The notes under the pieces are model-generated. The model searched no databases. It was not told the origin of the DNA and was given only the letters and a program-made list of their open reading frames with translations. Both the position numbers and the translations under genes were made by a program. 64,000 nt of DNA from the NCBI RefSeq assembly GCF_022682495.2, contig NC_071390.1:167115220-167179219 (forward strand), read 5' to 3'. The DNA comes from Desmodus rotundus. Lineage: Eukaryota > Chordata > Mammalia > Chiroptera > Phyllostomidae. Positions 1 to 13,200 of the stretch are shown here, piece by piece (the stretch's first letter is position 1; the number at the start of each line of letters is the position of its first letter).

Positions 1-1261
1 AAGTTAGACATTTAAAGAGTATAATTTATTATGTATTGATACATAGAAACTTAAAAAATTTAATATGCTGTTATATAAAATAAGCGTCTGTTTTTCTTGA
101 ATTGAAACTAAATAGCTAATAATATTAAATATTTGCTATAAAAAATTAATACAAGTCTTGAAGTGATTTTGTAGTTCCATTTACTTAACTAGCAGATTAA
201 ACTGATTATTTTAGTGCACGCCCCTAAGAATTACCATCAGGTGTCTGAAATGAAACTTGGTCCTTGATTATAGGTAGTCTAGTAGACTAGTGTCCACCTT
301 GGAGTTTGCCATTGATCTTTCCATTCTTGGCGTCCTTTGCTTGATAGATAGCAGATGCTCATCAGATGTCTGGTGAATGAGCCAGTGCAGGGTATTTGGG
401 CACTCACAGGTTCGCTGTTGCGTAGTCTTCTCTTGTTCTGGATGTATAGTCATCCAGAAAGAATAAGCGTCTTTCTGGAAAATCAGTTAAAAAGCAAATC
501 ACATTTTGATATTGACTTCATTAAATTAGATGTTTTACAGAAACATTTCCCTATATGAACATAGTTGAAACCTTGTGAAAAGGAATGAGTTGAAATGGTG
601 AGTACCTGTTGTGTATGACAGGTACCGACCGCACTTGCGGGCATGGGACTTCCTTCTGAGCAGGTACTCCCCTTCCAAGGCTCTTTTCTTATGTCCAGAT
701 GATGGAATTGTTGATTTGAGGGGGTGTTCTTAGATTTTGGAATCTAAGCATTTCTGTTATGCCATGGTTTTTCTAACTTTTGACATTTAGGGTTTGACTT
801 TAAAGTTTTCAGCTACTTTTAGATGACTCAGAGGCCCATGCTTGTGTACGTTTTGCTTAGTATGAATGAAAATGCACCCGCTTTGAGGATGACCTTCAGG
901 AATATGTAGCTTAGCTGGTGAATGGCTCCAATATATTGGCAGCCCAGCTCTGCTTTTTGGGGATGTTGCTCTTATTAATCATTAAATAAATATTTCATGG
1001 GAGGAATTTTATGTTCTAGTGATATTTATGAATTGGGTGGCTCTATCTCAGCTATCAAGAGGTAACTCTCTTTGTAACATCCAGAACTTTGTTCTTTTCC
1101 TTTTATCTTGGTAGAGAAGTATGGAATAAACAGGGACAGGACAAGAATAGGATTATAGCTACCAGGTATTAGCATGAGTCTATAGGAGTCCTGTTAGCTA
1201 ATGTTAGTTATTATAACCAGAAAACCCTTTTAAGCTGTGGAAAAGTAGGTGGTGTGGAACA

Positions 1262-1500
1262 AACATTTTTATGAATGTGTACTGTATTCCAGGAACTCTG
1301 CTAGGTTTATTAAATTCATCATTTCATATTACTCAGAGTATGTTTATGAGGTAGCTATTATTCCCGTTTTACAGATGGAACTGAGGCTCAGAAAAGCTAA
1401 GTACTCTTACCCGGGGCCCACATGTAAGTGGCAGAACTGCCATTGAAACTCAGGTTGGTGTAATGCTAAAGCCTCTGCTTTCTGTCTTACCACTCTGCTC
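1262..1500 (-). mobile_element. MIR SINE fragment
   Basis: Contains the reverse complement of the MIR core: a 'CCCGTTTTACAGATGGAACTGAGG' -like stretch near 1365-1390, followed by an 'AAGTGGCAGAACTGCCATTGAAAC' -like stretch near 1423-1447. It is highly diverged, as expected for this pre-eutherian SINE, and the boundaries are approximate. Confidence 0.75.
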
Positions 1501-4173
1501 TCACTGCTTCCAGTATTGAGGGAGTGTTCATCTGCTCTGTGCTAGGCACAGGAGCCGTAAAAATGATGGTTTTGTGACTCCCCCACATTTTCTCTAGTGG
1601 AGTATGTACAACACCACAGACTCTATTGGGTTAACCGGTTTTATTTAAAATTCTTTGTATAGCATTTACTTAGAATAGAGACTATCTGCAGTAGTAACCT
1701 TCAAAGTGTTAGAATAGCTCATTTGAGAACTCTGTCACTGTAAGCGAATAAAATTGTTCTTTAACAACTTCATTCATCAGGCAAGTCTTTCCATTGAAAA
1801 ATGTCGTTGTCCTCCATAAACCATAATTGCATATATGTAGCATAAATATTGTTTTTTTTATTGGATTTGTTGCAGAAGTAAGGGCCTCTTTTGTTTAAAT
1901 GGACTTGCTTTTGAACTGTGAAAATTTAATCGTAATAGTTTATTGGTTCAGCTCTGGAGAAGCTGAGGCAAAGCTATTTTGCTCCATCCAGAGCTATTTA
2001 TATACCATCACTGAGAGCTCCTTTTTATATTATTGGTGTTACTGTGTACTAAAAAAGGAGTGTTAAAAGAAAACTTAGGATTTTTTTATTCTGTGCCCTT
2101 ATTCACCACAATGATATTTTTAGAGGTTATTTCATCTAGTATATCCCTTCAGAAAAGACTATCTTTTTTCAAAATAGAGGCAGACAAGAACTCAGCTTGA
2201 AGCCATTCCTTCTCAAGCCATCTTTTTTGAAGGGTGGAAAGATCAGAGAAAGTAGAACTGTGTGTGTGAATTGAATGTCTTTGTCCTTAGCGCCTTCCTG
2301 ATCAACACATCTGCTTCATTGAAGGGAGAAATGACCATGAATTTAACTGAAGCAGCCTTGAAGAAAAGGGGTTAAAATTTAAGAGACTGTTTCTTTGAGT
2401 TTCTCTAAGCAAAAAGAAAGATCAGTCTCAAAGTTTATCCTCGCCTCTGTTTTGCTTCCAGAGAAAACCATTATTCTGCTTAGCTTTCCTTTTAGAAGAG
2501 TGCTTTGTTGAACAGGGCCGGTAGGTAATCATGGTTGCAAATAGCTGCTGACTCGGACAAGTGCAGAAGAGGAAGGACATGGGAATGGCTGCTCCAGTGG
2601 CTGGCATTTCTTAGCTGAAGCTTGGAGGACAGGCTAAGTTCTAAGAGAACATCAGACATCTACTTCAAACAATAACAAAGCTGAGTTTGGACTTATTAGT
2701 ATATCTGCAACCCTAAAAGTGGAGTAGTTGAATCTCAGCAAAAGCATGAGATTTCAAGCCTGGCTGTGGGGCCTCAACAGAAGAGTTTGAAATTGGTGTT
2801 TAGCCTGTGATGCAAAGACCGCCACACGTGCCTGGATCCTTTAATCTGGCCGCACTCAGAGAGAGCAGCACACTGATACCTTCAGATATGGACATCTGTG
2901 CATGGAGAAGTACCTGCAGTCTGCTGTCCACTCACCTTTCCTGTCATCTTTGAAATATTAGGCTACTCGTTATGTTTCTCTTTTGATTTATTATCCACCA
3001 ACAAGGCATACTGTAATAATATGTGGAGTTCTTTTTACATCTTATTCTGTAACATGAACAGTATGTTTCAAAAAACATGATTACAAAAGACTTTTTTCTT
3101 TAAAATTTAGTGAATTATGTGCATCTTTGGGTTATGGGGAGGAATAGGCTGAACGTTGGGCTTCATGACTGCAAATTGGTTTGCAGAAGGCCATGTGAAA
3201 GGTAATGCTCAGTATAATTCAACTTCTCTTTCATTAACATCTTGAACTATGGTCCAGAGTTTTATATTTTTAGTCTGGAAATGTAGCTGACATTAGCATT
3301 CAGGTATACAGCTCAGTTTATCTCTAGTGAGAGTCTCTTAAAATTAGGTTAAATACAGCAAAAAAGACATAGAAAATCAATAACATTTCATTTCTTTTAA
3401 GTAAGATCTTTCTATATACATTTGCTTGGGGTGCTAATACATTTCTCCCTTTATAGAAGTATTTTATAATAAATGTCAGTTATAGATTTAACTGTAGCAA
3501 AAAATATATAGTGCAGGTTCTGGTAGTGCCTTTAATATATCAGGTAAAAAATGCTTAGCTAAGTATTAGCATAGGAAATAGTGATACAGTCTCCTAAATG
3601 ATATATTTTAAATGTAGTGATATTAACGGGAGAGCATTTAGGACCTTAATATCTGCAATATTGTAAGATTCAGTATATTGTGCTTTCAGATAATTTAAGC
3701 TCCTTTGCTTATTGGATTACCTATTGTAACCCTTCACATAGAGTAGAGATACTATAAATATTTGCAAGTGGATGTTAGCTTGACTTACAACTATATATTT
3801 TTTTGTCTAATTACTCCCACAGTAGTGACATGAGATTTAGTTACCTTAGTGTTATGTTTATTGTCTAAAGATTTTTATCCCAATGTTAGCTGCAGTTAAC
3901 ACTGAATTCTAGTGCCATTACCAAGTGATTGATAGAACTGATTTGGTTAAAACTAATTTGTTCAACTATTAGAAATTGAACATTGGGGGGAAAAATCTCA
4001 GTTTTTTAATAGGCATGTATACAGTAGTAAGTTTAAAAGCACTGCTAGGGCTATTACTAAGGATACATTCTTCTCTCTCTTTAGAAATAGCTAAGAACAA
4101 ATTAAGTATAGTTTACTCAAACAACATAGAGTCGAAAATCTACATATAACTTCTGACTCCCTTGAAACTTAAC

Positions 4174-4373
4174 TACAGTGAGCCCTGGCTACCTGTGGGG
4201 GATTGGTTGGCTCTAGGACACTCCCCCACCCCTGTAGATACCAAATTCTGCAGATGCCCAAGTCCTTATATAAAATGGCATAGAGCAACGTCTACAGTAG
4301 GCCCTCCATATCCATGGATTCCGAACCATGCATTGAAATGCTCAAATCTGTGCTGTTCAAGGGTTGACTGTAC
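4174..4373. mobile_element. Tigger-type (TcMar) DNA transposon remnants, two ends abutting
   Basis: 4174-4290 reads like a Tigger/MER2-type terminus (a 'GGGGGATTGGTT' phrase, then 'AGTCCTTATATAAAATGGC'). At about 4291 it changes abruptly to the opposite-end phrase 'ACAGTAGGCCCTCCATATCC', and it closes with 'CAAGGGTTGACTGTA', the end of a related Tigger-type family. The internal part is missing, so this is either an internal-deletion derivative or one short element placed against another. Confidence 0.7.
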
Positions 4374-5869
4374 TCTACAAGTGTGACCACATTGGTGAGT
4401 GTTGTGGCAGCCATACTAGTTAGAATAATATTTTAAATTCTTCCTCACCTCTGAAATTTTTTTTTGTTACACTGGAGGGAAAACATAGTCTGTAAACCGC
4501 ATTTCTGGGCTATTACATTTATTTCTTTTGATGAGAAGCTGATGGATAGGAGAGAAAGAAAATGCAGATGAAGACTTTGGTTTATAATATAGAGAAAGGA
4601 AAATCAGCAATTAATATCTAAAAATGTGACTTAAAAATACAGAGCATTTAAATTTGTGACCTACCTACTTTATAGTAGATGAAAACATGTAAAAGAAACC
4701 CAGGAATTCTGCTCTTCATTAACACTGGTGTGGTACTAAAAGATTATGAATTGTTCCAGTTGCTGGAAAACCTCTTAATTTCTTTATTCCATTTGATGAT
4801 GGTTTCACCTTCTGAAGTGAATATTGAAATACTAATTTAAGAAGGAAGGGTCAGAAATCATTATATGTTTAAGGAAAGATGCCTACCATAACTTTTTTTT
4901 TTCTGTTTCTGGTGATAACATTTGTCTCCTTAAATATTTCTACAATTTTTAAATGACAAAAGAAAAAGACATCACATGTATCAGTGGGTTCAATAAGTAT
5001 GACAAATATTGATACTGACTTTTAAATACAAAAACTGTCAATTTCTTTTAATCTAAGATTTCATAATTCTGACATGTTGAGATCAATCTTATAAAATATC
5101 CTAAGAATTTAAGAACAACAATTAGTTTAAAAAATTTTCATGTCAGGATATAAAATATACTGTGCATCAACAAGGGTAAAAATGCTTGTGGTCTTCAGTA
5201 GACTCATTAATAATTCATAAACTTGGTAGGAATTTTCCTCTTCTTTTAATCTTTACCTAACAAAAGATGGAGTTAGTTATCTATGTGCTTTAAACATGAA
5301 AAAGCTCTTCTGAGTGCCAGTGTGGGACCAGACTCTGCAACCCTTGTCTTACAGAAAACTGAAGCAGTTTTTGTGGCCTTGGGCGTTAGAGAAGCCTTTC
5401 CTGCTGTCTCCACAGCAGGGCTGGCCCTTGGCCCTTAAGTAGATCTTCAGAGTTTATGGGTTTTGACTGTGGCTGGAGGAGGCCAGTACAGATGGGTGTT
5501 CAAGGGCAGACTTTGGTGGGCAGATTTTTCATTTCAGTTCTTTTGAAAGGGCTTACTAGGAGAAGAAAGTATAATTTTAGGTCAAACAGTTGCCAACTTA
5601 ATATTTATTTGTAACTTCTTACATGTGCACATGAAATTTTATACTCACAAAATATACGTATTTTTATTTCTTTCCTACATTATTTTCTAGAGTGGGATCA
5701 TGAATACAATTTTTAGTTTTTAGTTGCTTTATTTTTTAATTGAGTTTAGAGAATCGTTGATTTTTCAGTTTATATGATTTAAAAGAAATACATTTTTAGG
5801 CTACCTTTTCCTAAGTTACTTATATTCTAAAAGCCTGGCACATTTTTCTTGGTGTTGAGAAAACTGATG

Positions 5870-6500
5870 AAGAAGACGAAGTCCCTTCTTTCAAGGAGTT
5901 TTCCATTCTACTAGATTGTCATAGGCAGTATGCATTTTGGCAAATAAATGAGGTAATTTCAAATTGTGATAAGTATAGTGAAGGAACCAAAATAGGCAAT
6001 GGTGTTGGAGTGAGACTGAGAGTTGGGAATGGGCAGGGTTGGAGAGCTGCTTTTACAGGGAAGTAACAAAGGAATGTCTTACCAATCTGTGTCAGAAGGA
6101 ACCACTGGTGGAATGACCTGGGAGAAGAGCTTGTGAGTCTAGGGGAAGCAGGCATATTCACTGTTGGCAAGAAGGGTGATGCGGCTGGTGCCATAGTAAG
6201 TGGAGGGGAGGACAGTTGCTAAGTTGGGTTTTTGGCTGGGCCAGATCATTTGGGCCTTATAGATGAAGGGTTTGTTTTTTTGCACTTACAAATGGAAGTC
6301 ATTGGGAGGGACATGATCTGATTTATGCTTTTGAAAGACCACTCTGGCCTCTTTGTGTAGGACAGATTGTAGAGAGGTGGGAGAGGAGGCAGAGAAATCA
6401 TTTAGAATGTATTGCTGTGGTCCGGGACAGAGGGTGACAGCCAATTGGATGAGAGCTGTAGCCCTGGAGGTTCTGAAAAGAGGATTGATTTGTGATAGAT
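5870..6500 (-). mobile_element. L2 LINE fragment (antisense)
   Basis: Contains L2 phrases in reverse complement: 'CAAGGAGTTTTCCATTCTA' near 5894, 'GGGCCTTATAGATGAAGG' near 6251, 'GACATGATCTGATTTATGC' near 6311 and 'AAGACCACTCTGGCC' near 6336. The short ORFs here (5919-6194 on the minus strand, 6353-6721 on the plus strand) are by-products of this old repeat. Confidence 0.7.
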
Positions 6501-6743
6501 ACGTAATAGCCCCAAATCAGGTTCATTGCCTTCTTTACTTAAATCCTGTGGTTTCTGATAATTGTGTCAGCTTTGAGTCTCATTGGATTGCAACAAAGGA
6601 AAGAACTGCTCCTAGGCACATGGATGAGTGTCATTTAATTTACATCACAGACTTTCACCAGGCAGATTTTGTCTTTCTAAATTTGGCAAGTTGCAATACA
6701 TATTTATTTGATTTTCTTTAAGTGTAACATTTTGTTATTGCAG

Positions 6744-6837
6744 GAAATGTTTTCATATTTGTCCATCCAACTAAAGAAGCTGTCAGAAGCCTATAATGAA
6801 AGACTGTTGCATACACCTCAAAATCCCATATCTTTAG
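6744..6837 (+). CDS. SEPSECS: SEPSECS, third-last coding exon
   Basis: SEPSECS is O-phosphoseryl-tRNA(Sec):selenocysteinyl-tRNA synthase, a cytosolic PLP enzyme that replaces the phosphate of phosphoserine on tRNA(Sec) with selenium; it is the last step of selenocysteine synthesis. The exon encodes 31 residues starting [20 protein letters not shown] and ending in NPISL, almost identical to human residues 343-373 as I recall them. It is bounded by acceptor ...TTATTGCAG (6743) and donor G|GTAATT (6838-6839). One base (G, 6837) is left over and completes an Ala codon with the next exon. This segment lies after the catalytic PLP-lysine domain, in the C-terminal domain that builds the tetramer and contacts tRNA. 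Differences from human are conservative (N to I, I to L, H to Q). The identification rests on near-complete residue identity. Confidence 0.96.
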
Positions 6838-7539
6838 GTAATTTATTTTTCCTATAAAAAAAAATTAGCACTTCTGAACCATCCCCAGCAGGAAGCTGGT
6901 ATTTCTAGAATGAGTATGAATTCTTTCTGGTTACAGTGTTATTTCTAAAGTTATTACAGTATTAATTTGTAAATTGAAAAGGTTTAGTTAGCCTTTAGAA
7001 ATGCTTTAATGTATTTCTGAGATAAAAAACTATATACTGAAAGAATCCAAATCAATATTAAGTATTATAATGAATAGACAGAGAAATAATACTTTAACTC
7101 CTGCTTCTAATGAAAATCATTTGGTCACTAGTAAGGATTCTATATAAAAAATTTCTACCAGTTAATAAAACACCATAATATTAGAAGTTTGTTTTCTTGA
7201 GTGTCTCTATGTTGGAGAATTCTGTATTTATGGTAATTTCCTTTGTTTGTATAAGAACTATATATTTTTGTCATGTAGTACTAGACCTACACAGGATAAT
7301 ATGCATGTTGACTTTTATGCATTAAGGAACTTTTAAGCTTCATACTTACCCTTTTTAATTGTGAATATATGCAGTATAATATATTTCATATTTCATGTAC
7401 ATTTGTGGAAAGTAAGGAAACAGTCATTTGTAACTAAAACCTTTTTCTGGAATGAGCTTCCATGGAAAACGATGTGGCTATTAATATATAATGAACCTCA
7501 TCCCAGTCAGTCCTTCACTAGCCTATAATCTAGGCAGAT

Positions 7540-7700
7540 ATAGTGGAAGATGATACAGTATGGTTTGAATCCCTGTTCTGCCATAGAGTAGCCCCTAACT
7601 TCCTTTCTCCTATCTATAAAAGAGAGATAATGATCCCGCACATGCAGAATTGTGAAAGAATGGTTGAGATTATATTTGTAAACTATCTAGTATGGTAAGT
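7540..7700 (+). mobile_element. MIR SINE fragment
   Basis: Diverged MIR sense phrases: 'TTTGAATCCCTGTTCTGCC' near 7564, then a 'CTATAAAAGAGAGATAATGAT' -like stretch near 7613-7633 that matches the MIR 'TAAAATGGGGATAATAAT' core. Confidence 0.6.
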
Positions 7701-8084
7701 CTGTCCTCAGGAAATGGTGCCTGTCATCAGTGATTGGTGGTATGAATAGAGTATAGTTCACCCATATGACCTCAGAAAGAATTTTTATATCCATATGCAG
7801 AAGTTGATATTACTTAGTCTTACATGTGTGCCGAAATATATCCCACATTCTCATTTTACAACTTCTTAAAACATTGTTGTATTTGAATAAACTGCCATAT
7901 TGATCACGTCATAGTTCCATCTGTTTAATTGGAAAATTCACTCTTCAGAGGGGTGATATGGAAATTCTGTCCGATTCTGAGTATGTTAACTTATATTAAC
8001 ATATTTTTGTCTGATATGCAAACAAATCCTGACTATAATTTATTAAGTGCATTCAAGTAAAATCATGCCACTTGACAATGAATA

Positions 8085-8407
8085 AAAAGTAATGTCTCTG
8101 TGAAATAAGCCAGTTAGAAAAAGACAAATACTGCACTAAGTCATTTAGATGAGGTACTCAGCAGTCAAAATCAAGAGAGACAGGAAGGGCAATGGTGGCT
8201 GCCAGGAGGGGAGAACTGGGAACTATTTTTTGTTAGGTACACAGTGTTGGTTTTACAAGAGGATAAGAACTCTCGGGGGGGGGGGGGGGTGGTGATGGCT
8301 GCACAACAATGTGAATGTATTTAATGCCACTGAACATGCACTTGAAACTGGTTAAGATGGTAAATTTCACGTCGCCTGTGTTTTTACACACAGAAAAGTA
8401 ATGTCTC
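8085..8407 (+). mobile_element. 5'-truncated L1 3' end with 14-bp target-site duplication
   Basis: The body (8099-8393) carries L1 3'-end phrases: 'GAAATAAGCCAGTTAGAAAA' near 8101, a 'GGTGGCTGCCAGGAGGGGAG' -like stretch near 8194, 'GCACAACAATGTGAATGTA' near 8301 and 'GGTTAAGATGGTAAATTTC' near 8350. It is flanked by perfect 14-bp direct repeats AAAAGTAATGTCTC at 8085-8098 and 8394-8407, showing target-primed insertion. The poly-A tail has degenerated to 'TTTTTACACACAG'. A run of 15 G lies inside at 8275-8289. Confidence 0.9.
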
Positions 8408-8431
8408 CATTATTATGTGTTGTTTTTTTGA

Positions 8432-10163
<1,732 letters not shown>

Positions 10164-10419
10164 AGTTGTGCCTCTTGGGTCTGTGCAAACTGTGAATGGC
10201 TACACTTTCAGAGGCTTCATGTCACATACGGATAATTACCCGTGTGCTTACCTCAATGCCGCATCTGCCATTGGAATGAAGACACAGGATGTGGACTTGT
10301 TCATACAGAGACTTGACAAGTGTTTAAAGACAGTAAGAAAAGAACAAAATAGAGAGAGCGATGTATCTGGAATTGACAGCAGTGACAAAACTGAAGGTGT
10401 GAGTAGTGAAGAACTCTAA
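10164..10419 (+). CDS. SEPSECS: SEPSECS, terminal coding exon with shortened C-terminus
   Basis: After acceptor ...CCATTTTAG the exon completes Arg404 and reads [20 protein letters not shown], then [20 protein letters not shown] and the helix [20 protein letters not shown], all near-identical to human residues 405-464 as I recall them. After this the acidic tail diverges (about four extra residues, VSGI-like) and ends ...GVSSEEL followed by TAA at 10417-10419. Human continues about 18 residues past this EE pair. By count the bat protein would be about 488 residues against 501 in human. The ordered tRNA-binding and fold-forming parts are complete, so the enzyme is expected to be active; only the extreme C-terminal tail is gone (see findings). 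The identification is certain; the shortened end is read directly. Confidence 0.95.
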
Positions 10420-13200
10420 AAGTAGTAATAGAGTTCTTGACACATAGCAGGATTCTTCCTCATGACAGGTGAAGGGGTTCTTTTTGATAATTTGAAAGAA
10501 ATGATGCGGCAACACTACAGGCAAGCAGTTTAAAGATAAGACTTGAGATATTTGAGTTGAGAATGTCATGGAGCATGTTTGGTCAGGGAATAGAATATGG
10601 TCTGATTGGCCACTGATGATTGTTACATTACTTATTCTTACACTGCCTGAGTCATTATGATGCTTAACATATTATAATATACAATTAGCATTTTTCTAAT
10701 TGTGAGAATAATTTGTCAATTAAGCATTATGATTCAGACAGTTCTTACTAATGTGAGGTCAGTATAATTACCACAGCACGCTTTGAAATGTGTAGACTGC
10801 TTCTTCCTAACCATCTCTGCTGTTCACAGATTACTTATGCTTCTGATCACACTGAATTTAGAGGATCTCTAATGCTACTTAGTACTAGATGTTTGTTGAT
10901 ACGTGTAAGTCACGGTATGCCTGTAAAATGGGAAGCAGAGTCAAGGTGTAAGCTGTAATTTTCTCTCAATAGCAATGGTTCTCAACAGATGATCTGCTTA
11001 TATCTAGGCAACGTCTGGGACATTTCTGGTTGTTTTGACTGGTGGGATGTTACTGACATCTAACATCTCTCAGTGGACAAGACAACTTCCCAAAACAAAG
11101 AATTATCCATCCCCAAATTTCAGTCATGCTGAGGTTGAGAAACACTGCTCTAAAGTCAATGAATTCCTCAAGTAATGAGTTTTCCATATCACTTCAATTA
11201 TTCAATAGTGCTTCAAAGAAGATAGCTCTGTAATGTTATCTCAGTATATGGTTCAGCTCCTAAGTAGTAACTGGGTTACCAGTTCTAAATATGTAATTAT
11301 AAATTGTTTTATATGGCACTTGTGTGTTTTTCCATTTGGGCAAGTGAAAACTTTAATTCCACTGTTTTTGCTTTAAGCAGACTTTGTGTATTGGTTGATT
11401 TGTTCAGGTGTGCAGAGCCACCAGCCAGAGTGGTTAGCCATGGGTATTTTTGAACATATTTTTCTAGGGAGGTGAAAACAGTGTAGTATGATAAACAGGT
11501 ATAATCCCCCTCCCTGCCCACATGCTCACTTTTTGAGTCTGAAATTCCAGAATTACTGGCTGTAACAATTGTTTTGTGGTTAATTTTAAGAAATAGACTG
11601 ATGTCTCATAGTCTGAGGAATTAGTGAAGCCTCTGAACGCACCAAATGGTGAAGCCGTGTTTCCTAAGACCTGCTCTATAAAACATCGTTCTTAAGAAGG
11701 CCTCATACGGATAAAAGATTCTGTGGACAAATAGTTTGGGGACTTTGAAAACCTGCCTATTGGCATATTAAAGGCTCTACAAATTCCTTTGAAACCGGTT
11801 TGAATGTATCCTTATTTGAAGACTGACATGCATTGACCATACTTTTAAAAACACTACAGGAGAGAATGCTGCCTTCATTTCTGGGTGGTTGTTTTTTCCA
11901 TTGATTTGGCGGTGTAAACTGTGAAACAGGAGCTCAGACAGATACTGCTCCCACTCGTGTAAGTCAGAACGCTTCAGACACTGGCTTGACGGTAACCTTG
12001 GAAGTCAAGACTTGAGATAAAATGCTTAATTATAAATGTCATAAAAGTTACTTTTAAATGAATTGGGTTCAAATACTTTAAATATCTGTTTTTAAAAATA
12101 GTTTTAATAACTCATTTTAAAGGAGTAAATCCTGGATTAAAAGGTTGTGTAATGTTTTCTGTGTGAATTTGGGACTGAACTGTAGAACCAATAAAGCTGA
12201 AAAGTCCCCACAGAACCTCCAGAGTCCACGAAAGGGGATGAGGGCCGCTGCGAGCGAAAGTGCCGGCAGCGCACTGACTCTCCAGGTCAGCCAGGACTGG
12301 TTGACAGAACAAGCGCTCTGTGCTGTGTGATCATCATCTAGCTGAAGACAGGCCAGAGCTGAGAGAGTAGCAACGTTGTCTCATCTGCAATGTATCGGCA
12401 GTTCTTGGACTTCGGCTGCTGAATAGATAATAATTCTAATTGAAGATAAATTACATGAACCCACATGGGAATGATAGATATGTTACAACATTTCATTCCT
12501 GGTCCATGAAATCAGCTGCAGTTTTTATTGTTAGTGCTTTCTTTTCACAGGTGTTGGAATTCCAGTTCTATTCCTGCTGGTTTAAAGTTGACCTTGAGAT
12601 TATAGAATTCCTGAGTTTTTGAAGGGATGTTATAGGTTCTGTATAGTCAGGCTTTCCTTTGCCCCCACCCTGATGATGTTGTCCCGTGTTCACTCCCAGT
12701 CGCACATGAAAGTATAAAAAAGTATGTGCAGACAGTTGTTATTTTAGAGGGCTGGTACTGAAGGCTACTGGTAACGCTCATAACTGGCCTTCGCTATCCC
12801 GGAACTGTGGCAGGCGGGCGGTGGACGGTACATTTTCCAGTTATTGGCTGAGATGACCTCTTCCATCTTTGTGGTCCACCTGCTCTTCCCTCAGGCTGTC
12901 AGGTAGAATTTTGGAGTACCATTGGGCTGCGGTAGTCTGTCCAGAAAAGAAAATTGGATAACACAAAATATTCTTTAGGCATTACACGTTGCGTTCCTTA
13001 CATGCACAGCAGGGAAAGGAATTTTAAATCCATCTCTCCATTCGGCTCTTGTGTTCTCAGCTGATGAATTCTCACTCTGTCAGGGAATGATACGTGATAC
13101 CAGCCTTAGGAACTCAGTGTTGAAAGGTAAATCTTTCTATTTAGTTTTTTCTGTTAGTTGAATAAAATTATAGAATGTGAATTATTGAATACAGTTCTGT
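10420..13200 (+). other. SEPSECS: SEPSECS 3' untranslated region and downstream flank
   Basis: The first 46 bases still align with the lost coding tail and the old stop codon (TGA, 10463-10465). The 3' UTR follows. I see no AATAAA before 12190. Candidate polyadenylation hexamers are AATAAA at 12190-12195 and 13161-13166; which is used cannot be decided from the sequence. A small hAT-like element (10973-11147) lies within. A mildly CpG-bearing stretch at 12235-12290 and another near 12770-12830 are the only GC-rich patches. Confidence 0.6.
10973..11147. mobile_element. Non-autonomous hAT-type DNA transposon
   Basis: It has terminal inverted repeats CAATGGTTCTCAAC (10973) and GTTGAGAAACACTG (ending 11147). 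Inside are phrases typical of an old mammalian hAT family, such as 'GGCAACGTCTGGGACATTTC' and 'ACAAAGAATTATCCATCC'. It is flanked by imperfect 8-bp repeats CTCAATAG / CTCTAAAG (6 of 8), the size expected for hAT target duplications. Confidence 0.75.

Larger units (their letters stand above)
1..6743 (+). other. SEPSECS: SEPSECS intron, 3' part (upstream exons lie outside the window)
   Basis: The sequence is AT-rich and I found no upstream SEPSECS coding exon in it. The exon that starts at 6744 continues a codon series whose previous exon must lie before position 1, so this intron is longer than 6.7 kb. It ends in a good acceptor (TTTTGTTATTGCAG, ending 6743). Contents recognised: a MIR fragment near 1262-1500, Tigger remnants at 4174-4373 and an L2 fragment at about 5870-6500, listed separately. 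Between these (1-1260, 1500-4170, 4375-5870) I see no recognisable gene or element, only unique-looking AT-rich sequence. ORFs here (for example 268-453 or 6353-6721) are short and lack coding character. Confidence 0.85.
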
